Of a DNA stretch of 44,238 nt, positions 7,747-15,889 are shown piece after piece (position 1 is the first letter of the stretch; every line of letters begins with the position of its first letter). Source of the DNA: Flavobacteriaceae bacterium (GTDB lineage: Bacteria; Bacteroidota; Bacteroidia; Flavobacteriales; Flavobacteriaceae); contig JANQKN010000183.1 in assembly GCA_028281065.1 (NCBI GenBank), forward strand, positions 1 to 44,238, written 5' to 3'. A program made the translations under genes and the position numbers. The notes beneath the pieces are model-generated. The model ran no database searches. It had not been told where the DNA came from and saw only the letters and a program-made list of their open reading frames with translations.

Positions 7747-8940
7747 TTATTTATCGTTAAAAAAGGAACGGTCATGGGATTTGCCAAGGATAGACTTCCC
7801 GATTGTGGCTAATAATTGATCGTCGTTGTCATGACGCGTGTACAGGACCATATCACGAACAATACGCTCTAAAGGGCTTGGTTGAATCAACCCTCGGGCT
7901 CCACAGGTGTGCACTGCGTGATCTACCGTTTGGGTTGCTAACTGCTCTACTTGGTAGCGTACCATATTGCCCAAGGATTTGGCTTCATCTATGGCATTGG
8001 AGTCCCATAATTTGGCAGCTTGATCCAACCACATGTTACCCGATTGTATATTCAGGGCCATTTTGGCTATACGGTGTTGCACAAAAGGATCGTCTTGCCG
8101 TTTTTGGGATGCTATGTGTTTTAGGGTGTATTCGTATGCAGCTTCAGCACCTCCTAAGAAAGTGGCAGCATATTGCGGAATCCATCGGGTTTGCCATTCG
8201 TCTAGCAAAAAATCCCCGGGTTTCCCAATCAGGTTTTCAAAAGGGATGAAGGTATTATCGAAATTTACCTTGTAACTCACAGATCCACGCATCCCAATGG
8301 GTTTCCACCAAGAATCATCGAAAGAAACAGAAGGATCGCTAAGGTCGCATCCTAACATAATGACGGTTTCTGGGGATGCTTCAGCATGACGTGCACCTCC
8401 AGAACCTTCGGTATTTACCAAGAGGATCGCCCAAGTGGCTCCAGGGGCACTGGAGCAAAACACTTTGGATCCATTAAGGACATACCCTTTATCGGTTTTG
8501 GTTAAGGTGGTACCAATACTTTTCTTCTGCCCAGGGGTTCTTAAAAGAGGTTCCCCGCTCCAGACGGTCCAAATGTCACCATGGTTTATCACTCCCGAAA
8601 ACCATTTTTCCTTCTGAATATAGGAACCAAGATTGTCCAAAAGCATCAAAGCGTTGTTATGTCCTTCCCAGCAACGGGCAAAAGACATATCGGCTTTGGC
8701 GATTTCAGTAGTCATGGCCCATAACTTTCGGATGTTCTTTTTGTTGTTCCCCAAATCCATCCCACCAAATTCTTTGGAAACAGTGGGCGCATTGAGTCCA
8801 GCCTCGAAAAGTGCCTGGAAGTTTTCTTTAGCAAATGAATAGGACGAATCATAATGAGGAGCCCTTGACCGAAAGCCTTCGGTAAGAGTAGCTAGAATTG
8901 ATGATCCGTCCTTGATTGCGGTTTTTATATCTTGATCCAT
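7747..8940 (-). CDS. Acyl-CoA-dehydrogenase-fold flavoprotein, possibly a monooxygenase
   Basis: This cytoplasmic flavoprotein of about 397 residues has the acyl-CoA dehydrogenase fold: an N-terminal helical region with 'FEAGLNAPTVSKEFGGMDLG', a central beta domain ('LNGSKVFCSSAPGA', 'WWKPIGMRGSVSYKVNFDNTFIP') and a C-terminal four-helix region. The C-terminus lacks the common 'YEGT' stretch and instead has R-D plus 'RHDNDDQLLATIG' (about residues 359-381). That resembles ACAD-fold flavin monooxygenases such as DszC/HsaA more than true acyl-CoA dehydrogenases. I chose the ATG at 8938-8940, ten bases after the upstream stop; the longer reading adds residues that overlap that gene. The substrate is unknown. 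Confidence 0.75.
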   Translation of the reverse strand: MDQDIKTAIKDGSSILATLTEGFRSRAPHYDSSYSFAKENFQALFEAGLNAPTVSKEFGGMDLGNNKKNIRKLWAMTTEIAKADMSFARCWEGHNNALMLLDNLGSYIQKEKWFSGVINHGDIWTVWSGEPLLRTPGQKKSIGTTLTKTDKGYVLNGSKVFCSSAPGATWAILLVNTEGSGGARHAEASPETVIMLGCDLSDPSVSFDDSWWKPIGMRGSVSYKVNFDNTFIPFENLIGKPGDFLLDEWQTRWIPQYAATFLGGAEAAYEYTLKHIASQKRQDDPFVQHRIAKMALNIQSGNMWLDQAAKLWDSNAIDEAKSLGNMVRYQVEQLATQTVDHAVHTCGARGLIQPSPLERIVRDMVLYTRHDNDDQLLATIGKSILGKSHDRSFFNDK

Positions 8941-8950
8941 AGGTATAGAT

Positions 8951-9340
8951 TTAAACTTTGTAAAAGAATTCCCGGACAAAGCAGTCCCCGCGGGGATCGG
9001 CTTCTTCAAAACTTAAGTATCCGGCTATGATGAGAAGCCCTTTGTTTTCATTAATCGCAAAAAAGGCTTCCATGTCTTCCAATTTAAAATGGGCTTTAAA
9101 GGCCACGATGTCATTGCTTTCTGGGGTATAGGCGTGTGCGGTAACTTCCCCTTCGGGCCAAGGCTTTTGGTAAAAACTCTCTGTGGAGTTTTTTAGGGAC
9201 ATGCGAATGCCGCCTTCTTTTTCGAAAAGGGTAAATTCCTTTATTAGCCTTGCTTTATCGTAGGAATTGCGCCAAGTGCCTAAATAATAAGAGAGTTCGT
9301 CTGTATTTATTTTTTCTGCGGTTTTCATGTTTTTAGCCAT
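8951..9340 (-). CDS. Small barrel-like hypothetical protein, copy 2
   Basis: This protein of about 129 residues has no recognised function. It shares a plan with the gene upstream: an N-terminal 'YYLGTWRN' (compare 'ELLGTWNN'), alternating beta-strand-like segments, and a C-terminal 'VREFFYKV' (compare 'SREFFCK'). A G-x-W near the start followed by strands recalls lipocalin-like small-molecule-binding barrels, but this is a pattern judgement only. There is no signal peptide, so it should be cytoplasmic. Two starts are plausible: ATG at 9338-9340 (8-base overlap with the upstream stop) or ATG at 9326-9328 (short gap). Confidence 0.6.
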   Translation of the reverse strand: MAKNMKTAEKINTDELSYYLGTWRNSYDKARLIKEFTLFEKEGGIRMSLKNSTESFYQKPWPEGEVTAHAYTPESNDIVAFKAHFKLEDMEAFFAINENKGLLIIAGYLSFEEADPRGDCFVREFFYKV

Positions 9341-9755
9341 TGGTTTTACAAAAGAATTCACGGGAGAAATAGTTCTTGCGCTTGCTACCATCGGTAAAGC
9401 TGTTATAGGATTGGATGACCATAACTCCGTATTTCATATTCCCTGCAATGCGGATGTTCATAAAAGGGAAATCGAACTGGCACATAAAACCTTCCACATA
9501 GGGTGAGCCTACATTGGAACTGAACACCTCACAGAGTGAACTACCCCAATCTTTTTCCCCGGCTTCCATCTTTCCATAGGCATGCAGTAGGAGATCGTCG
9601 CCTTCATAACTTATCAGGATACGGGCAATTTGTCCTGTCTTGGGGTTTACGTTGTTCCAAGTACCCAACAATTCGTCTGCATCTGAACCCCATTCGTGGT
9701 AAAATTCAGAAACCAAATCGTCTGTCTTGGTGTATTCTAAGTTGTTTTCTAGCAT
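9333..9755 (-). CDS. Small barrel-like hypothetical protein, copy 1
   Basis: This 140-residue protein of unknown function is similar in layout to its downstream neighbour. 'DELLGTWNN' lies near residue 30 and is followed by strand-like segments (ARILISY, LLLHAYG, FMNIRIAGNMKYGVMVIQSY) and an end motif 'FSREFFCK'. The G-x-W and all-beta look suggest a lipocalin-like binding fold. It is cytoplasmic by the absence of a signal peptide. The ATG at 9753-9755 directly abuts the TAA of aroDE, so translation is probably coupled. A substrate-binding or chaperone role for the pathway intermediate is a guess. Confidence 0.6.
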   Translation of the reverse strand: MLENNLEYTKTDDLVSEFYHEWGSDADELLGTWNNVNPKTGQIARILISYEGDDLLLHAYGKMEAGEKDWGSSLCEVFSSNVGSPYVEGFMCQFDFPFMNIRIAGNMKYGVMVIQSYNSFTDGSKRKNYFSREFFCKTNG

Positions 9756-11222
9756 TTAATTTATTTTAAGATTTCGGGTTATATTTTCATTAAAGAGCAT
9801 ATCCTGTTCGGTCATATGCTTAAACTGTTGCGCTATTTGCAATCGCGCTATTTCCTTTCCATCTACCACTTTTATTTTGTGCAAATGGCAGTACTGAACC
9901 AAAGGAGTATTTCCGTTTGCGGAATACACATGGTCTATTACGATGCTTTTGGGGTTTAACTGGGAAAGGTTAAAAGGGATTTCCCCTCTCTTTTTCCCTA
10001 AAGGAGTAGCATGGATAATGATGTGAAAGTTGTTGGGGCTAAAATTTTTTAAGGCTACAAAGGGAAGTGCCAAGGATTTAGCGATAGTGGCTCCAGTTCC
10101 TTCGGTTCGGTTAACCAAGGTTATGTTTTTGTTTTTTCGTTTTAAAGCAGTGGCAATACTTCTTCCAGCACCTCCACAACCAAGAATGGCAATGGCTTTA
10201 TCGGTCCAGCTATCCAGACTTTGTTCTAACGCTTCTATAGCCCCATGGGCATCGGTACTAAAGCCTCTCCAATCGGAACTACTTCGTACCATACCATTGC
10301 ATGCTTTGGCATAGGCATTGGGTGCAATCTCTTTGTATTTTGAAGCAGAATATCCCAATTCCTTATAAGGGGCTACTACCGTAAGACCGTTTAAAGGGAT
10401 AGGCAATACCGAAGGGGAATCCATGAGATCTTTTTTGAAGGAGAGGAAATCTTCTACCTGAAAAGGGAGATATAGGCACGGAAGCTTCATGTTTCTATAA
10501 GCCTCGTTGTGTAATTTTGGGGAAATGGATCCCAAAACGGGGTTTCCAACAATACCGAACAATTGCTTAATGGAATATGTGTGTGGAAAACCATAATCTT
10601 CTTGTAGTTGCTTTGGGGTAAAATACGGGCTGTTTAAATGATTGCTGGAAAAGGAGCAGGGGACTTCACACGATCCTAAAAAGGGAGCTAATACTTGCGA
10701 CCATTCGGTTCCCGAACCGACACCATATACCGCTAAAGGAACTCGGTCTTGATACGAGTTCAACAAGTTCAACAACAAACAAAGTTCTTTGTTTTCAACA
10801 TGTTCTAAAACGATCTTATACCTGTGGGCAGGTATTTTTATATACGTCTCTAATAAACTATTTAATCGGCTGGAATCCCCTTGTGTACCATACCAGGCAA
10901 TCCTTCGTTTTTTCATTGGAATTTCCTGCAACAGGGCTTTGTCCAAATCCGAAGATGCTTCAAGTTCTATATAATCAAAATGCTTGGATGCTGCTTTCAG
11001 CAGTTGATGTCGTTCCGCCAAAGACCCTTCAAAATTTCCTCCAAATGTCTTACTCTTCAATACATAAACTGCGGGTACTGGAAAAGCACTTTCAGAAAAC
11101 CCAATTTTGGGAATTAGGTCAGCCCGTATTTCCATTAAGTCGATATCGTACGGACAATCCTGCAACAATTTCAATTGTTGCTTTTGCTGAATAGAAGCTA
11201 CGATGTCGACCTTGGAGCGCAT
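9756..11222 (-). CDS. Divergent 3-dehydroquinate dehydratase/shikimate dehydrogenase fusion
   Basis: This 488-residue two-domain protein is built like plant and chlamydial AroDE. Residues 1 to about 215 resemble type I dehydroquinate dehydratase: 'MEIRADLI' keeps the E-x-R pair and 'HRYKIVLE' keeps the Schiff-base Lys. However, the catalytic His position reads Y in 'AWYGTQ', and the later Arg and Gln of the site are not evident. Residues from about 220 form a shikimate dehydrogenase-like domain with 'SISPKLHN', catalytic Lys in 'APYKE', Asp in 'STDAHG' and a dinucleotide loop 'GCGGAGRS'. The usual Asn-Thr contact reads N-G ('ACNGM'). It is probably a specialised paralogue with altered substrate rather than the housekeeping enzyme. 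One base separates it from the cytochrome gene upstream. Confidence 0.75.
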   Translation of the reverse strand: MRSKVDIVASIQQKQQLKLLQDCPYDIDLMEIRADLIPKIGFSESAFPVPAVYVLKSKTFGGNFEGSLAERHQLLKAASKHFDYIELEASSDLDKALLQEIPMKKRRIAWYGTQGDSSRLNSLLETYIKIPAHRYKIVLEHVENKELCLLLNLLNSYQDRVPLAVYGVGSGTEWSQVLAPFLGSCEVPCSFSSNHLNSPYFTPKQLQEDYGFPHTYSIKQLFGIVGNPVLGSISPKLHNEAYRNMKLPCLYLPFQVEDFLSFKKDLMDSPSVLPIPLNGLTVVAPYKELGYSASKYKEIAPNAYAKACNGMVRSSSDWRGFSTDAHGAIEALEQSLDSWTDKAIAILGCGGAGRSIATALKRKNKNITLVNRTEGTGATIAKSLALPFVALKNFSPNNFHIIIHATPLGKKRGEIPFNLSQLNPKSIVIDHVYSANGNTPLVQYCHLHKIKVVDGKEIARLQIAQQFKHMTEQDMLFNENITRNLKIN

Positions 11223-11223
11223 A

Positions 11224-12750
11224 TTATTTTTCTTTGCTGGTTATGGTGGTGATTAATTGTACTTCATCTATGCTGGGATTGTAACCCACGATGTATAGGT
11301 TTTCACTTCCCACGCGTTTGTTGATGTTGTAGGTGACGGCAGGACTCAATCCGTTGGAATATTGGTACAGACCCTCTAGGATTTCCTTGAAGCGGTCCCT
11401 ATTCAATTCACGTCCTGCTTGCTTCAGACAATTCTCTGCCGTTAGCAAAAGGGAAAGCATGTCCAGTTGGTTGCGTTTCCAGTTTTGGGGCAGGTCATAT
11501 TCTTTTTGAAGGGTTCTATACAATTGCATTCCGTCGAAGGATTGCTCCGAAACCCATGTAGGATAACCTACAAATACTTTTTCCCTAAGTGGGGGTGGAA
11601 CCTTGTACATATTGATGCCCGAAACGCTTCCTGGCAACAGCAGATAGGGCATTTTGTTTTCTTTCGCTAAGGTTTGTGCCAAGACATTCCCTTGAACTCC
11701 CTGTCCAAGGAAAAAGACGACATCACCTTCGGATTTAATTTTGGAAGTGATGCTTTCTGAATCTAAGGGCAAAACCTCAGATTTTATCCCGTAGCGCTCT
11801 AAAGCGTACTCATGGATGGCACTGGCTATTTTTTTTCGGGTGGTATCATGATCGTGTAAAACAATCAACCGCTTGGTTTTTGCCGTGTGTTGTTGTTCCA
11901 TAAAATCGACAAGGGCCAAACTCTGGGCAATCAAACTGGGATAGGTATAAAAAGTATGGCTGTTTTTTAAACCGTTGCTTACTTCGTCCTTCGAAAAGGG
12001 GAATAATCCAGGGATTTTTTGTTCGTTGAGGACTTTTTCGGTAGATGTATTCCCGAATCCCAACATAAAAAGGAACTCCTTGCCGTTGAAAGGTTCATTC
12101 TTTTTGATGAATACGGGCTCTAGCGTTCGGTTGTATATCCCTTGGGTAGCGTTGAACCTATCGCTATAGGCGGAAACCATCTGTTGTACAGCGTCGTTTT
12201 TGCTTCCGTTTTTTGCTTCGGGCAAGAGGATACCTACTTTAATGCTTGTATTGGTGATTCCCGACTGACTTTCGGAACCGATCACTTTTAGATACTCGAT
12301 GAGGTTGTCCATATCGGTTCGGGTCATGCTGTATCGAGGCATGGTACTGTGGAGTACATTCCCGACAGGGTCTACGCCTGTGGCAATTACTTTTCGGAGG
12401 GATCGTTCGTTGTAAGGGGGGCGGGTACTCCCATCCTGGTGTTTGCCTCCATAGCTTTTGGTGAGTTCGGCCCAGGTAATGTTGGAAGGAACAATACCCC
12501 CTTCGGGATTACCCGTTCCTTGGGCATTATGGCAATTAATACATGCCATGACCGTAGCAGGAACCTCTACACCAGACATCTGGGCAACGACCTTAATATC
12601 GGTAACCCCTATCCCTTGGGTATAAACATCCTTTCCTGCTTGTTGTTCTTGTGTAAGCTCCTGAAACCAATCGATTACAGTGGGTTTCGTGGCGGCGATC
12701 AATACAAAGGAAAACAGGAAAATAAAATACGATTTATTAATCCGGTTCAT
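11224..12750 (-). CDS. Cytochrome c/periplasmic binding protein fusion
   Basis: This 508-residue exported protein begins with an N-terminal hydrophobic signal. It has a class I cytochrome c domain with haem motif C70-I-N-C73-H74 and a likely axial Met137 in 'STMPRYSM'. From about residue 165 it has a Leu/Ile/Val-type periplasmic binding domain ('IKVGILLPEAKNG', 'FLFMLGFGNTSTEK', 'IPGLFPFSKDE', 'FVGYPTW'). No ABC permease or ATPase gene is nearby, so it is unlikely to feed a transporter. It may sense a ligand or position a substrate near the haem. The context of a copper oxidase and SCO proteins suggests electron transfer with the oxidase. The ATG is at 12748-12750, 8 bases after the SCO gene. 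Confidence 0.85.
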   Translation of the reverse strand: MNRINKSYFIFLFSFVLIAATKPTVIDWFQELTQEQQAGKDVYTQGIGVTDIKVVAQMSGVEVPATVMACINCHNAQGTGNPEGGIVPSNITWAELTKSYGGKHQDGSTRPPYNERSLRKVIATGVDPVGNVLHSTMPRYSMTRTDMDNLIEYLKVIGSESQSGITNTSIKVGILLPEAKNGSKNDAVQQMVSAYSDRFNATQGIYNRTLEPVFIKKNEPFNGKEFLFMLGFGNTSTEKVLNEQKIPGLFPFSKDEVSNGLKNSHTFYTYPSLIAQSLALVDFMEQQHTAKTKRLIVLHDHDTTRKKIASAIHEYALERYGIKSEVLPLDSESITSKIKSEGDVVFFLGQGVQGNVLAQTLAKENKMPYLLLPGSVSGINMYKVPPPLREKVFVGYPTWVSEQSFDGMQLYRTLQKEYDLPQNWKRNQLDMLSLLLTAENCLKQAGRELNRDRFKEILEGLYQYSNGLSPAVTYNINKRVGSENLYIVGYNPSIDEVQLITTITSKEK

Positions 12751-12758
12751 TTAAAAAG

Positions 12759-13928
12759 TTATTGATCGTTCGAATCGTTTATTACGCTGTCAATCTGTGC
12801 AATAATATCGTTGATGGAGGCCATCCCATTTACCTTTTTCCAAAGTTTGGTGGATACGTTACCAACCAAGAAAATAGCATCATGGGCTTCCCGATTTTCT
12901 ACATATTTCCCCAATTTCTTCAAAGCCAATTCTATGTTTTCCTTTTTCCCGGTCATAAAATACCACCCGTCTTTTGCACCGTACTTTTGGGCATAGTCCT
13001 CTAAGATGGATTGATTGTCGGTCTCATGATCCACGGTAAGGGAAATGATGTGTACCTTTTCTCCCATTTGATCCCCCAAATATTTCTGAATTTGTTCCAG
13101 ATTGGAGCTCATGACAGGGCAGATGCCCGTGCATTCGGAGAAAAAGGGATTGATGATGACCACCTTATCCTTCATTAAATCTGCATACAACCGCATGGTT
13201 TCACCATGCTGATTAATGAGCTCTACATTGGTAAAATAATTTTCATCGGGATTGGAGGTAGTCGCTGTGGTTTTTTTGCCTGCCTTTGCTGCCGAATTGG
13301 TAGAAGACTTAAAAAAACCATTTAGGGTTTTTGCCAATTCTTGCGGATCGGCCAAGCCGTTGGTGCGTACCCAATCGCCCTTTGTTTCGTCTCCTAATAG
13401 GATGATAGGAGCATGCTCTTCTTTTAGGGCCGTGTATACCTCCAGCTTTTTAAGCAATCCGTCTATATCTTCTTTAGATCCTGTAAGTAATGTCCAATCC
13501 TTTCCCGCTTCAAATTTTTCGCTCCAAGCCAAGAGTCGTTCAGGAGTATCCGTTATGGGATCGATGCTAATGGTTAGCATAACCAATTCGGAACTCTCCA
13601 CCTTGTCTTTCATTAATTTTTTAAGACTTACAAAGTTGGCGCCCATGGGCGGACAAATGGTTTTACAACTGGTAAAGATGAAATTTAAGGCAACCTTTTT
13701 TCCTTTTATGAGGTCGTAGAAATGTTCCTGTTCCCCAAATTGATTGAGCAGTGCAACATTAGGCACATTATTCATGGTTCCCATGGAAAAATGACTCATT
13801 TCGGCTTTGGGTGCCTCTTTGGTAGCACAACAAGCACCTCCTTTTTTATGGGCTTTGCTTTCTTGTGAAAATACATTTTGTACTCCTATAAGAAGCAAGG
13901 CTATTAGGGTGATTTTTAGAGCTTTCAT
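12759..13928 (-). CDS. Tandem SCO1/SenC-type copper protein
   Basis: This exported protein of about 389 residues carries two complete SCO (thioredoxin-fold copper chaperone) domains. Each keeps the copper-binding CX3C and a distal His: C88-KTI-C92 with H172, and C266-TGI-C270 with H349. Residues 1-20 form a signal peptide. The mature N-terminus is Cys/Met/His-rich (GACCATK, then MSHFSMGTM), another possible metal site. SCO proteins deliver copper to, or redox-maintain, copper oxidases. The location two genes downstream of a giant multicopper oxidase makes that oxidase the obvious client. I chose the ATG at 13926-13928, which starts directly at the signal peptide; the longer reading adds 14 residues overlapping the upstream gene. 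Confidence 0.88.
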   Translation of the reverse strand: MKALKITLIALLLIGVQNVFSQESKAHKKGGACCATKEAPKAEMSHFSMGTMNNVPNVALLNQFGEQEHFYDLIKGKKVALNFIFTSCKTICPPMGANFVSLKKLMKDKVESSELVMLTISIDPITDTPERLLAWSEKFEAGKDWTLLTGSKEDIDGLLKKLEVYTALKEEHAPIILLGDETKGDWVRTNGLADPQELAKTLNGFFKSSTNSAAKAGKKTTATTSNPDENYFTNVELINQHGETMRLYADLMKDKVVIINPFFSECTGICPVMSSNLEQIQKYLGDQMGEKVHIISLTVDHETDNQSILEDYAQKYGAKDGWYFMTGKKENIELALKKLGKYVENREAHDAIFLVGNVSTKLWKKVNGMASINDIIAQIDSVINDSNDQ

Positions 13929-13956
13929 ACGAATTGAGTTTTGGTTGAATATTATT

Positions 13957-15876
13957 TTATTGGGTGGCAAAAAGTGTTAGGAATTGTGGGTTGTTGTAAG
14001 TGAGCCCTCGGGATTGGCATTCAACATATACATAGTGCAATCCTTCTTCTTCAAATTTTACATGGGCTTTATACACTCCTTTGGTATCGGACTCTGTAAC
14101 CTTTATTTGGGATTTCCCCCTTCCTGCACTATTCATGGTCATAAGTCGAACATCCTTAAGCTCGGGGACGAGTTCACGGGTTTTTAGATCGGTAAGTTCC
14201 AAGGTGATAGCAACTTCTTCCCCTACTTTGGGTGGATTGCTAACCGAAACATAGTTTATGGAAAGCGCACCCAAGGTGTTTTGAAGTCGTTTCAGCTCCA
14301 TTTCTTCATTGCGAAGCACCGTTACGGGAAAGCATTCCATGAAAGTGGGTACGTCTAGAAAAACACTCACATCGTATTCCCCTGGGGTACGTAACTGAAC
14401 CGTGGTTTCATAAACCCCTAATGAAACCTCTTCAATACTTTTATCGATAACTTCAACCGCTTTGGGTTTCCTTCCATAGGTGTTGAACTGCCCACTGGGA
14501 GCAGCCATCCCTTCAGAATAGTAGTAAACCGCCTTGTCCAAATAGTTAGAAACAAGCACAGCATTGGCGCCTGGAGCCTGTACAATACCCGTTGCTCCTA
14601 CTTTAGGTGAACTTTTTCCAGGGGGGTTTTGACCTCCCGTAAAGTCTATGAGGGGGACTTCTTTGCCTTCAAAGCCAATAACATCCAAGGGGATCATCCA
14701 GATAACATCACTTCCCAAATGCCTTACATAGGCCAATTCGTCCGAAAAGCTAACTTCATCGGGACGGTCTTCTACATCGGCAGATTGTACAATAATGTTA
14801 GTGGCCGTGTCGAAAATATGCAATCGATTTGTTTCTGGGTTGATTAGAAATCCAAGTCGGCCATCAGGTGTGATTTTTACTTTGTTCACTCCCGTTTCTG
14901 AACTGAATTCAATAAAAGGGTGATTTGTTTTTCCGTCGATTACCGTAACGTGTCCACTTAGCTTATTAACCACATAAAGGGCATTGGCTATGTCCGAATA
15001 CGCCATGGAAAGAGGTGCATCCCTCAAGGAAATATCTTTTTCCTTTTCTAAATTTTGAATGTCGATAACAGAAACTGTCCCGCTGTTTTGGTTGGAAACA
15101 TACATGTATTGGTTATCCTTTCCTTCAACGATATCGTGATGGCCTGAACCCGTTAGGATGGTTTTTACCAATTTATGTTCTTCGGTATCGATAACAGCAA
15201 CCCCCGAAGTGGCTTCAAACTTACCGGGGAGGTCGTAACCCACCCATAAATAACGCCCATCTTCTTGCAATACCATTTCCTTGGGTTGTCCAGGGATGGA
15301 AACATTGTATTCGTTTTCCATTTTGGAAGTACTTACGAATGCAACTTGATTAACTTCGGGCATGGATACATAAACAATGGTTTGATCTTCGCTCACCACC
15401 CAATCGTAGCCCGTTGCAGGCAATTGTATTTGGGTTAATAACTGCGAACCACCGAAGCTGAACAACGGATCTACCACGTTTATGGTGTTATCGTCGTTTA
15501 GGGTGATCACATAGTATACGTTTAAATCCAGTTCTGGTCGGGTTAATAAATTGCCTTCTATATACGACACGATTTTACGGCCGCATGAGGCACTGGGGTC
15601 CTTACTTATCTTGTCCATCCAAGCGGCTGGGAAAGCTCCCGTAAGGGGTTTCCCTGTAATGGTATCGGAGATTTTGAATTGAAACTTTACGATGTCACCC
15701 TCCCTAAATTCATCCGCAGGCTTATCTTCCTGAAGATGTGTCATGGAGAAATCCAACCGAATTCCTTCCTTTACCCTGGATTGGATATAGGCTTCCTGTC
15801 CTATCCCCAGTAAAGGGAATAGGAACAAGAAGCATAGTGCTGTAAAGACATATTTTGGGCTATAAACGAAACTCAT
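13957..15876 (-). CDS. Exported YVTN-type beta-propeller protein
   Basis: This 639-residue protein has a long hydrophobic signal peptide ending near 'GIGQ'. Residues of about 110-430 contain repeated blades of the YVTN/YncE type, for example 'MYVSNQNSGTVSVIDIQNLEK', 'ALYVVNKLSGHVTVIDGKT' and 'GFLINPETNRLHIFDTATN', consistent with a seven-bladed propeller. From about 470 to the end there are Ig-like or FixH-like beta domains ('PGEYDVSVFLDVP', 'GVYKAHVKFEEEGLHYVYVECQSRG'). It carries no haem motif. It probably acts outside the cytoplasmic membrane as a scaffold or electron-transfer partner of the multicopper oxidase encoded 13 bases upstream. The ATG is at 15874-15876. Confidence 0.82.
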   Translation of the reverse strand: MSFVYSPKYVFTALCFLFLFPLLGIGQEAYIQSRVKEGIRLDFSMTHLQEDKPADEFREGDIVKFQFKISDTITGKPLTGAFPAAWMDKISKDPSASCGRKIVSYIEGNLLTRPELDLNVYYVITLNDDNTINVVDPLFSFGGSQLLTQIQLPATGYDWVVSEDQTIVYVSMPEVNQVAFVSTSKMENEYNVSIPGQPKEMVLQEDGRYLWVGYDLPGKFEATSGVAVIDTEEHKLVKTILTGSGHHDIVEGKDNQYMYVSNQNSGTVSVIDIQNLEKEKDISLRDAPLSMAYSDIANALYVVNKLSGHVTVIDGKTNHPFIEFSSETGVNKVKITPDGRLGFLINPETNRLHIFDTATNIIVQSADVEDRPDEVSFSDELAYVRHLGSDVIWMIPLDVIGFEGKEVPLIDFTGGQNPPGKSSPKVGATGIVQAPGANAVLVSNYLDKAVYYYSEGMAAPSGQFNTYGRKPKAVEVIDKSIEEVSLGVYETTVQLRTPGEYDVSVFLDVPTFMECFPVTVLRNEEMELKRLQNTLGALSINYVSVSNPPKVGEEVAITLELTDLKTRELVPELKDVRLMTMNSAGRGKSQIKVTESDTKGVYKAHVKFEEEGLHYVYVECQSRGLTYNNPQFLTLFATQ

Positions 15877-15889
15877 GGGGAAACTTTTT

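Noticed and set aside
7803..8249. A 148-codon plus-strand frame opposite the ACAD-fold gene
   Set aside because: Shadow frame: rich in Cys, Trp and His, no domain, fully inside a conserved gene.
13252..13719. A 155-codon plus-strand frame opposite the tandem SCO gene
   Set aside because: Antisense to both conserved SCO motifs; no independent coding evidence.
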